From contig NC_053400.1 in the NCBI RefSeq assembly GCF_016859285.1, positions 23,519,501 to 23,583,500 on the forward strand: DNA of 64,000 nt. The letters are read 5' to 3'. Positions within the stretch are counted from its first letter, which is position 1. The number at the start of each line of letters is the position of its first letter. The notes beneath the pieces were generated by a model that made no database searches, was not told the DNA's origin, and saw only the letters and a program-made list of their open reading frames with translations. Of this stretch, positions 24,100-42,504 are shown piece after piece. A program made the position numbers and the translations under genes. This stretch comes from Xiphias gladius. Lineage: Eukaryota > Chordata > Actinopteri > Istiophoriformes > Xiphiidae.

Positions 24100-24796
24100 T
24101 AAATTCATAAACATCTCTGCAGCAGTGGATAACAAGCTTATTTACACTTCTGAGGCTGCAAAACGGTTATAACACGGGGGAGAAGCAAGAAGTGGGAATA
24201 CAGACAAAAATACGCGTGTAGCACGTGTATTCACAGGTATGTGCGTGTCATGTCCCCTGATTTTTTTTTTCTCATACAAAAATGTGTCCGAGAGCGTTAT
24301 AGACAAATGAGCCGTGGGCCGGTGAAGAGAGAGAGCCGCTGTCAGCTCACATGGCAGCTAAATAAAACCAGAGATCTGCACTATCTGCTTGTCATGAATA
24401 TCAGGAAACAGAAAAACACTTCTGACTTACAGTTCATTCACACTGACACACACATCATAACTGATCATTCATACCTCGAAAAAAAAAAAAAAAATCAACA
24501 GTAGTACAATTTAAGAAATAGGTGTCTAAAGCAAGACGGAAGTGTTCCACACTAAAGAAAAAACCGTCAGTCCACATAAAATCAACGTTTTACAGTAAAA
24601 GGTTGTTCAAGCAATAATTAACTGTGAAAGTGCATTAAAAGTGCATTATCATGATCTATTAGAGCTGCACTGCTGGTAAAAAGTCTTCATCATCATCAAT
24701 AACGTTCAGTCCCCTTCAGATCGACCACTAATCGGAAATGGTGTACGAAAAGTGCTCAGGAAACAAAGTCCCATTCAGTCCATGCACTGTAGCCTC

Positions 24797-33205
<8,409 letters not shown>

Positions 33206-34044
33206 GGTGACACAGCGGGAAAGAGAGGAGGAGGGACGGAGAAATGTGCGAGACGCAGCAAAAGCTAGAGAGAAAAGCTGTTACAGGGATATAGAAGTGA
33301 AAGTAGACGACTGGAAATTAGTGCAGAGAAGAGATGGCAAAAAGAAGATGATGGTAGCAGAGAAGCAGATGATAAATGACTGAAAACCAGATAAGAACAA
33401 GATGTGATATGGTTTTTTTCTTCCTCCAGTGATTCAGAAGCTGAGTGTATCATACATATGACCATCTGCTCGCTGCAGAGAGTCACAGACAGTTAAGTGT
33501 TTCCCTGAATGAGGCTGACACACATGCAGATCTCCCTGACTCATCGCCTTTCCACAAGGGGATTTATCCACTATGTAACTCTGTAATGCTTTATCCCATG
33601 CAGGCCCATGTGCACGCTGCAGACGAAGAGGAGGGAACAAAGAGTGAAACGAAGGCACATGATGGAGAGCAGAGACAGAAAATGAAAGTGAGAAGGAGAG
33701 AGGGAGAGGAGGAAGAGATGTGGTGTGCGTGTAGTGGGATGGTAATGAGAGGAATGCGGCGAAGTTGAGAGAGAGAAAGTGGCAAAATAGCCGCTGTTAC
33801 AGTGAGAAATGAGAGAAAAGAAAAAAGTGTTCCCAGTAGTACTGCAGACCAGAGTAATGGTCTTGTACTCTTCTGGTCTCACTTTGCCGGTTTTAAACCT
33901 CATCTCTTTCTATAAAACCTGCAAACCTGCAATGAGTCTAAAAACACAGGTGTTGAGAGAAATTAATTTCTTTGAGATACAAGTAGTACTAACTTTATTG
34001 TGGTTTCCACTAATGATTCCCTTCAATGGTGAGGTAACAGTTTT

Positions 34045-35055
34045 TAGCCATGCTAGCACGGCTCCAGTTGCTCTGTTAGTACGTGGATCCACCACTTTGG
34101 TCCAGACTGAAATATCTCAGCTATTGGAAGGGCTGCCATGAAATTTGGCACAGACAGTCATGTTCCTCTCACAGTGAGCTGTAATAATTTAGGTCTGAAT
34201 TTCAATCTGCCCTTACTTTGGTTTATGATCAAATACCTGAAAAACTAATTACATCCCCATCAGCTTCAGTTGCACTTTGTGTTTTGTGCTTATTTGCAAA
34301 TGTTTCCATGCTAACACACTAAATGGTGAACATGAGATAAACATCACACCTGCTAAACATCAGCATGTTAGCAATGCCATGCTACCGATATAGCTCCACG
34401 GAGCTGCTAGCATGGCTCTAGACACTTAGTGCATTATTGGGCATATGGTTTAGAGGGAACAAGAAGTAGAAAATTCAGGTGTCTTTCCCACTGCTAGGAC
34501 AGTTAATTAATTAATCACGATGGACATAAAATTGCTGAACATTTATGATAATCAGTAATGATTAATGTTGTTTTGCAGGCAACAGGATCATCTACCGGCA
34601 TGCTAGCACCTCTGTGAAGTTTTACTTTAGCACAGTAGTGATTTGTGCTAAATGCTAACATCAGTACACTAAAATGATCACAATGACAATGCTAACATGC
34701 TTATGTTAAGCAGGTATTACATTAATGTTTACTATGTTCACCTTCTTAGTTTAGCGCTTTAGCATTCAAACGTTTGCTATTTAGAACTCATCACAAAGTA
34801 CAGCTGAGGCTGACGGGAATGTCTTGCAGATATTTTGTCATAAACCAAAGAACTGGACAAATTGATTTTGATCTGATGATGACACCAAACATTCATGTCC
34901 CCCCCCAAAAAAACAGTTCATCCTCTGGGGGTCACCAATGTCTGTACAAAATTTCACAGCAGTCCATCGACAGCTGTTGAGATGTTTCAGTCAGGACCAG
35001 AGTGGTGGAACAACCGACTGACCAACATTGCCATCCCCTTCAGCCATGCTGATAC
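34045..35055. mobile_element. Non-autonomous repeat with long inverted ends (MITE-like)
   Basis: The left end (about 34085-34180: CCACCACTTTGGTCCAGACTG, GAAATATCTCAGCTATTGG, GAAATTTGGCACAGAC) is the reverse complement of the right end (about 34930-35025: GTCTGTACAAAATTTCAC, GACAGCTGTTGAGATG, CAGGACCAGAGTGGTGG). Between them, stretches rich in GCTAACATGCTAAC occur in both orientations, giving a largely palindromic unit of about 1 kb. No transposase is present. A degenerate relative is at 225-545. Family name and mechanism are not established from the sequence. Confidence 0.6.
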
Positions 35056-35420
35056 ATTTTAATAAATGTGCAGAACATGAATTGGTTCCAGTTTATTTGA
35101 TGATTTGCTGCTTTTCTTTATTTTAATAGCTGTAAATATTTAAAGATGTCCCACTCAGTTCCGGGAACTTGATGAGCAATTATCATATTTTTTTTGACTC
35201 TTCATGTTATCACACTTAATCTGTGATAACATTGTTACAATGTATACCTAAAATTTATTCTTTATTATATTAAGACTTGGTTTATTTTTCAGTACGCTGC
35301 CTGGCTGTTCAAGGTGATCCTGAGGTTTCCCCAAGGAGTAAAGGACGTTGTTGCTGAAGAAGGAAGTTCACCTGTTCCTATGCTGGCCTACCTCAGCGTC
35401 CCTACCCCTTGCATGCCTGT

Positions 35421-35457
35421 CTTATCATGGCCTTATAAATAGTGAATAAGAGATAAC
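35421..35457 (+). promoter_or_regulatory. Candidate atp4b core promoter: TATA box flanked by GATA sites
   Basis: TATAAATA occupies 35434-35441. CTTATC (GATAAG inverted) lies at 35421-35426 and GATAAC at 35452-35457. Mammalian gastric H,K-ATPase promoters are known to use GATA-type sites near a TATA box. The TATA box is about 270 bases upstream of the ATG, which implies a long leader or a different true start site. Confidence 0.4.
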
Positions 35458-35713
35458 ACCTACATCACACTCTGGAATGAAATCCAGGGAGTGACTTTTA
35501 GCTTTTACCGGGAGAGAGAATGAAACAGGGGACAAGACATACAGCACACACCTAAAAGGGCCTCAAAATCTTTGGGGAGGGACAGGAGAGAGGATAAAAC
35601 AGATATTACTGTTTGAATCTTGATTGAGGGAAGGAAGAAGAGAAGTAAAAGGTAGAGCTGAGTAAAGGAAAGAAAAGGTCTGCTGTGGATCCTGGTCAGC
35701 ACAGAGCTTCATC

Positions 35714-38700
35714 ATGGCCACCTTGAAGGAGAAGAGGACCTGTGGGCAGCGATGTGAAGACTTTGGCCGTTTTGTCTGGAACTCCGACAATGGGACGCTT
35801 ATGGGAAGAACACCAGAGAAATGGGGTAGGAATAAAATAATTACCCTCATTAACAACTCCGCAGTGCAGTTTTTTTGTTTGACATATGTTGTCTAGTTCT
35901 TTGAAACATTTCTCTTTGCCGTATTGCATCATTTTTCATTGCTAGTGACCAGTGCTGCAAAACATTTAGGGAACGGCTACTTTATCTCACCAGCAATGAC
36001 TGAAAAATACTTTAACAGTACTTTATCCTAACAACTCTTTTAAACACAAGTTGAATCACACTGAATCCTTACATGAGCCAATGTCAAGAAAAATCAAATA
36101 TTGTAAAATTTGCCAAACTTGTAAATTGCATCAAAAATGTGTTTATATTATTTTGCCCCTCCGGAACAACTGAGATTGACCTTTACAATATCTGGTGTTT
36201 CTCTAGTAAAGACTTTCTCAAATTAAAGTTAAAGGATAGATTCCTTTGAGTCTGTCTTAAAACAGTAGTCAGATGCCCGTATGTACATCCTATGATTTCT
36301 GGATCTTTGTAGTTATTTCTTCCGTCCATTCTGGCCCTGAGGTGACTCACCATTCATGCACTGTAAAAATCAGGTTAATTCAAGTGGGCAATACATCCGA
36401 GTCACGTGGGTATCTTTCTCGGCCAGTATGGACAGGAACAAGGATTACAGCAACCTGGTATCTCCTTCAGTGCATCTATGGGCAGTGGAGAAAGAAGCAG
36501 CAATACTTCAAGATAAATATACTCCATACAAGAAAAATATGTAAAATTATATAAGTAAAAATATAAGAAGTACTCATTATGTGGCAGAATGGCTCTTGTC
36601 AGTATTATATGATCATATACCATATTACAATAGTGGATTATTATTATTAAAAGCTTTCATTGGAAGCATCATTTTAATGTTGTAGCTGGTTGATGCGGAG
36701 GTATTTTGAACAACTTTATATATTGGTAGGTGGTTTAATCTATAACAGAGCATATTGGCACGTGAGTATTGTATTGAGATAAAACATCAAAAATTCGGAC
36801 CCTGGCCTTTAAATCGGTTGGCTCGAGAGGAATTTTAAAATTAATTTTTGAAACAGATTCACAAATTGGAAGTGCATTCATTTCAAATTAAACTTGACTG
36901 TGAATGTACTAAAAGACAAACACACACACGTGCTCAGCGACACATCATGTACCACTGTGTGACTTTTTCTGTCCTTTTAATATCACCACAGCGAAGTGTA
37001 TGTTTGCAGCCTGTGAACAGGAAGAGATAAGCCTGCTGTTGTAAGATTAGCTTTGGCTTTGTTTTGTTTGATCTTACAATCAGATTAAGTTCAGCTCATA
37101 TTGATGGAGGACACCTTGACCCCTGCAAATATAGACATACACCTTTGTAGCCACACCCAAAACCCTGCTCTGCGTCCTGAGTGTTTTCATTTTAACTGCC
37201 TCGCTAAATACAGGAAGGATTTTTTTTATCCTCCTTCTTTATTTTACTGTACATTATTTTGCATGCTCAAATGAAAACATCTACAACACCTATCAAAAAG
37301 AAGCTTTAAAATGAGCCTTTTTACAATATCAGAGGGGCTCTTGGACAAAGAGCGGCAATGTCCCCATGAACATGAAACCCTGACGATGTGTGTTGATGAA
37401 AAAACAAAAAAAACAAAACTCTGTATCTTTCTCTCTCCTTCACAGTGTACATCAGTCTGTATTATGTGGCCTTCTACGTGGTGATGACGAGCCTCTTTTC
37501 TTTGGCCATCTATGTGCTCATGTACACCTTGGATCCGTACGCCCCTGACTACCAAGACCGGCTAAAATCTCCGGGTAAACAACAACAACAACAACAACAA
37601 AGAGTTAAGACAATAATAAACTAAACCTCAGTGCCTCTTAACCAGCTCTCTGTTTGCTCGTTTAGGGGTGATGGTCTGGCCGGACACTTACGGAGAGGAG
37701 GTTGTTGAAATCAGCTACAACACATCAGACAAGGCCAGCTGGATGGAGATGTCCAACATCCTTCATAAGTTCCTGAGGCGTTAGTATTTATTTGGTGGAC
37801 AGTTATTTAAAATTTGACATGGCGAAAATTTCAAAAAAAGACATGTAAATCTTTCTTTCTCTCTCTCTCTCTCTCTTTCAGCCTACAACGACACCAAGCA
37901 GCTTGAATGTAACAACTATAACTGCACTAAGGGAAAGTATTTCATCCAGAAAACCTTCTCTGCCCCTCACCAAACAAAGTGGGCATGTCCCTTCAAGCAA
38001 AGCATGCTGGGAGCCTGCTCAGGTCTTGAGGATCCGACCTTTGGCTACAACAGCAGCACGCCTTGTGTCGTCATCAAGATGAACAGGGTACGCTTAATTA
38101 ATAAACATCCTTCTGAGCGCTTTGGGAAAACTTGGATCTTTGCAGTACATAAGACAAAATGAAATCACATTCAATAACCATGACAAAATGTTCTGTTTTG
38201 TCTCTGCAGATCATTGACTTTTTGCCTTCTAATAAGACTGAACTTCCTCCATATGTCAACTGCACCATACTGGTGAGCAACAACTGCGTATACTAATTTT
38301 AGCAGCATTGCATTAAAGAACATGGGTCTGAAGTTTCACATATAATTAAAAGGGGTACACCACTGATTTAGGATATTGGAAGGCTTGTGAGAGACAAATC
38401 AAAGAGAGAATGATCATAACTGATGCAGCAGAGACAGGGATATGCTGATTTTTAATCCCAGCATGGGTTAGGCTGCAAAAGCACTGGATCCTGCATTTCC
38501 CATAATCCAACTCTTTTCATTAGAACCTCTCTGCCTGGTAAACATCCATGTCTTTCAACCCCATTTCGTAAGACAAGCTTGCATTATAAATTTGTATGCT
38601 CCGAGCTAAGCATTAAGACATTATACAGCTTTTTCACAAGCTGAATCATGATAGGTAAACTGATTTTTTTTTTTTTTATATGTAAAATCAGTTGACCTTA

Positions 38701-39596
38701 TCTTTAATAAGATACATTTTTTTTGGTCTATGTTTGTTTATAGGAGGGACACGACAATGTGGCCAAAACTGAGTATTTCCCTGACAGGGGAATTATGGAT
38801 CTCTCTTATTTCCCTTATTATGGAAAACTGGCACAGGTAAGCAAGAAAATCCCACGACCACTGAGCACGAGTCTGTATCGAGAGAAGCTTACGTCGTTAA
38901 CAGAAGTTCTCTGGATGATCAACGGGGCAAAGCAGCTAATGGCCCCACACTTGATTTGTAGCACTTGGTTTGTTGTAACAAATCCATGGTCAAATGGTAA
39001 AGGCCTTAAGGCGGCTCCTGTATTATTACCTGTGCCCTGTGTCAAAAAGGCTGGATTACAAACTGGGCAAAGTGGGCCACTGCAGTGGGATCCCAGAACC
39101 TCCATTTAAAAAAGGGTTTTCCCAAATTTTATCTAATCTTTTGTGTGATCTTGAGGCTCTGTGTCAAGATCTAGTTTTAATACGCTATCATTCCAGTTGA
39201 TACAGGGCTCGAATGGTACATATTCTTAAATAAATTTGCATTTAAGTAACTTATAACCAAACTGAGTTAAAGAACATGGGGCATAAATCCGACCCTTGTT
39301 GCATATTCTTAAATAAATTTCCCAAATTGTCAAACTGTTCCTTTAAGTTTTATCAATATGTTATCCTAGGGAAAAAAAAAATCAAACACATAACAGTAAC
39401 CAACAGTCTGCATTGTCTTCTGACTCCTTTTCCTCAGCCTACCTATGTCAACCCCTTGGTGGCTGTTCAGTTCAGCCTGGTCGGAGAGAAGCACGCCAAG
39501 ATCCAGTGCAGAGTGGTCTCTGAAAAGATCAGCTACGAAAACTACCATGACCCCTACGAAGGAAAAGTCATCTTCTACCTCAAAGCAGTGAAATGA
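35714..39596 (+). CDS. atp4b: Gastric H+/K+-ATPase beta subunit
   Basis: Seven exons (35714-35825, 37446-37574, 37666-37779, 37882-38087, 38210-38272, 38744-38836, 39438-39596) join in frame to 291 codons plus TGA, the length of the mammalian protein. It is the glycosylated type II partner of the ATP4A pump, needed for folding, apical delivery and K+ handling in acid-secreting cells. A cytosolic start with CGQRC is followed by one membrane segment (about 41-66) and then the ectodomain with [14 protein letters not shown] and DPYEGK signatures. Cysteines 133/154, 164/180 and 205/263 fit the three conserved disulfides; C128 is extra. N-glycosylation sequons stand at N99, N121, N132, N175, N195 and N204. 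The CGQR and GRT motifs plus position beside grk1 separate it from Na,K-ATPase beta subunits. No frameshift or stop interrupts it. Confidence 0.95.
35826..37445. other. atp4b intron 1
   Basis: A 1.6 kb AT-rich intron. A fragment related to the TACTCAAGTAC-family unit at 54165-54320 lies at 36560-36780 (AGAATGGCTCTTGTCAGTAT, TTTAATCTATAACAG). Nothing else is identifiable. Confidence 0.5.
38837..39437. other. atp4b intron 6 with a dispersed repeat
   Basis: About 38895-39320 carries a repeat shared with 57400-57770: AAGGCTGGATTAC, AAACTGGGCAAAGTGGGC, GTGTCAAGATCTAGTTTTAA and TATTCTTAAATAAATTTGC. The TATTCTTAAATAAATTT block is present twice. Intron 5 (38273-38743) shows nothing notable. Confidence 0.5.
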
Positions 39597-39845
39597 GAGA
39601 CAGAAAAGAAGATCCTCAGCTATCCCAGAATCATGTCACCTGTCAGTATCAAAGACAGAGCAGGTGTCTACAGATCAATAGTGATTCTGTCTCTTTAAAA
39701 ACCTTTAAACTACTTGTATTCAACTTAACCCGCCATTATAGGCCCACTTAAATCTCTGTGCTGTGCGGTGCTTTTATAAACGTGATTTGCTTTGCTGAGT
39801 GATTCATGAACTTCTTTGTATTCTGATTTTTAGATTTTGCCATGA

Positions 39846-40028
39846 ATTAAACAGTAAAATCTATAAATCTAAACGATGTGTGAGGAAAACTCATTTTGAG
39901 GAGTTATGACTGACAGATTCAACGAGATTCTTGAGGTGAATTTAAGTTAAAAAAAAAAAAAAGCTAAATGTGTCCTACGAAGTTCGTGACAAATGCAACT
40001 AAATGAAACGATAAAGTTTCTCAATAAA
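39846..40028 (+). terminator. Candidate atp4b polyadenylation signals
   Basis: ATTAAA at 39846-39851 and AATAAA at 40023-40028 lie 250 and 427 bases after the stop codon. Either could define the transcript end. Confidence 0.4.
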
Positions 40029-40286
40029 AATTCATTCCAATTTCAGTTTGGTCTCATAAAAGTATTTAACAAAGTTGCCAGCTCAAGCTTTAGGGAAGAT
40101 TTATTTTCAGTTGGTATAAGCAAAATAAGCTAACCTATCAATTATGAAAAATAAAGCAGTATACCCCTAAAAATCTACTCAAGTACTGTCTGTGGAGTAT
40201 TTGTGCGCTCACTAATAGGATGATGATGGTGATAAGGTTTTTCAAAAATCTCCTGACTGCAGAGCTTGTGGGTTATCAGCTTACAC

Positions 40287-40289
<3 letters not shown>

Positions 40290-40332
<43 letters not shown>
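40290..40332. repeat. (AC)21 microsatellite
   Basis: Uninterrupted dinucleotide array in the atp4b-tmco3 intergenic region. Confidence 0.95.
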
Positions 40333-40334
<2 letters not shown>

Positions 40335-42504
40335 CTTCTCTTTTGGTTTCAGTGCAGTGGGTATGAAGAGGGAAGATAAATGCAGCTTCCTACAAAAGCC
40401 TTACAATGCATTCATCAGGAAGTATATGTGTTTAGTAGTCGTGTAGAGAGGTAAGGATAAAAATGAGGGGTCACTGGATAATTACATAAGAGACAGAGAG
40501 AACTACATACTGTGCATTTGGTACATAAATTATGTTTATTTTCTCTGTCTTCTCTCTTAGTTTTGTCTGTTTCTTGTGAATTCTGGATACTTTAACCTCT
40601 TTGGGGCTTTAAAAAACAAAATCCCTTTTAAAATGGACCAATCTGAATAAGAAAAGTCACTTATCGGTTGAGTAATACAACAAACACTAAAACCATAATC
40701 TGTGATGAGGTGTCATTAGGAGAAGATACTTCATTTTTAGGGGTCACAAGCCAAAAAGGTTGGGAACCACTATATTAGAGGATTAAATATCACATATCTG
40801 ACTCAGAGATGTCCCCCTCTGATGTGTTTTTTGTTAAATACTTTTTTTTTGTGTTGACAGAGCCTGTAGATGATGTCTGTCAGTGCTTATAATGTAACTG
40901 AGCTCCCCAGTTTGACAATTCATTCTCGTTTCCCCTCATAAAAGAACTGCATTCTAAGAGCAGAGTAAATACAGAACCACATTAATACTTCTTTGTTGTC
41001 TCATTTTTAATAAATAAATGACTTGATTCAACAATTTCAAAATACATGAACATTTTGATGAAAACAGCATTTCTTTGTGCCCGCGGGCGTCAGTCATGAC
41101 CACCAACATACATGTTTAAATTCAAATACCCTCTTTGTCATGCTACTGTAGGAAAACATCTGAAAACAATACTAAACTTGAAATATACCGTAACATGTGG
41201 CTGTGTTACACACATTTACATTGCACATTAGGAATTAAGACACGGACATTAAGGGCATGAGATGCCACAGAAGAGCTCTCTGACAGTGAGATCACACCCC
41301 TCAAAGTCTTTACTCTGGCGCAGAGAAGTGTTGAGCAGGCAAATAAGTTTGACATTCAGTGGTAACTACAGCCGGATTTCTCTTTAAATGTAAGGGAATA
41401 AATTGTCGTGAGTATTTTCAATTGTTTATTTGAGCTGCTGCCTTATATTGTATTTCATTATCTACATTCCTTAAGTTTTCTACTGATGTGTTATGTATCA
41501 TTCTTTTTGACAAGAAATGAAGATTTGTGATTTGTAAAGAGAATTATTGTAGTTTTTAGGTATCACTAGAATGTGTTATCACACCTAAATACACAGTAGT
41601 ACAATGATCAGAATAAACTACACATACCATCTATTAAATAAAGCAGATAGAAGGTTTGCACTTCAATCAGAAGCAGAATCTGCCATTTATAATAACGTAA
41701 ATTTGAACTTTAGTAAAGATGGAGGCCATTTTAAATGATATAAAAGTGCTTTCCTATTAAAAATAAAGAAAAAAATGTACATCAAAAGAAAAACAGTATA
41801 TGGAGCTGAGTTGATCCTCAGATTTGGTCCATGTGATTGCTTCAAGGAATAGGCAAACTTGAGGTTCAAAGTGCAGATATGAATGAGTGTCATTCATGCA
41901 ACAACAGAAATATTGACTAGGGAATTTTTTTCTTCTTTGCTTCTCTTTTTGGTGCATGCACACTTGTAAGAGAAAGTGCATTACAAGCATCGGAGCTGGA
42001 AGGAAATCCGGTCTTTTGTGCTTCTCCTCTAAACTGTAAAGCAGGTGTGCTTCCCATCAAGGATTTTTTTTTTTTTTTAAAGTCACAGATAATGTCCAGC
42101 CATCAAGACTGTTGACTGAAGAGTGAAGGTGTTCAGTTATATAATCTAAAACTACTTTAGTATGCATCATCAAATAAGACCTTAAACAGTAAAGGGTATC
42201 TATAGCGTTTATGCAACACTGCCCCATGTCCTTAATAACAATCTGAGCCGAGGCATTTGTCAAGAAATCTCAAATCAAAATATAAGCTGATGATGATTTC
42301 CTCCTGTAATGGAGCAGATTGAGTCGGGTAGATTAAGAAGAAGCAGAGGAGGAACTTTTCGTCCAAAAGGCTGCGTCTCGTTGTTGTGCGCGTTCACATG
42401 AGAGAGTTTCTGCACAAATGAGGCTTCTGCTCCTCGTGACGTCGCTGCCAGCTGTGTAAGAGTTACTGTACGGCAGGGACCTTTTGGCCCTGAAGTCCAC
42501 CTGG

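Larger units (their letters stand above)
21846..24796. other. Intergenic region between tmem255b and grk1
   Basis: The two genes are in tandem on the minus strand. This 2.95 kb holds the tmem255b 5' flank with a GTTT array and a 410-base purine tract, a repeat at 22860-23125, a TACTCAAGTAC-family repeat at 23515-23700, and the probable grk1 3' untranslated region (about 24080-24796). No TATA box or further gene is evident. Confidence 0.6.
33206..35713. other. Divergent intergenic region between grk1 and atp4b
   Basis: 2.5 kb separates the two start codons. The first 600 bases next to grk1 are purine-rich and probably include its 5' untranslated region. A repeat with inverted ends fills about 34045-35055, and a TATA box with GATA sites stands at 35421-35457. 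I found no clear CRX site (TAATCC) next to grk1. Confidence 0.6.
39597..42504. other. Intergenic region between the convergent ends of atp4b and tmco3
   Basis: The two 3' ends face each other across 2.9 kb, which must contain both 3' untranslated regions. It has a CA array at 40290-40332. In mammals TFDP1 sits between these two genes; no exon resembling it is visible here. The rest is AT-rich without recognisable features. Confidence 0.6.
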
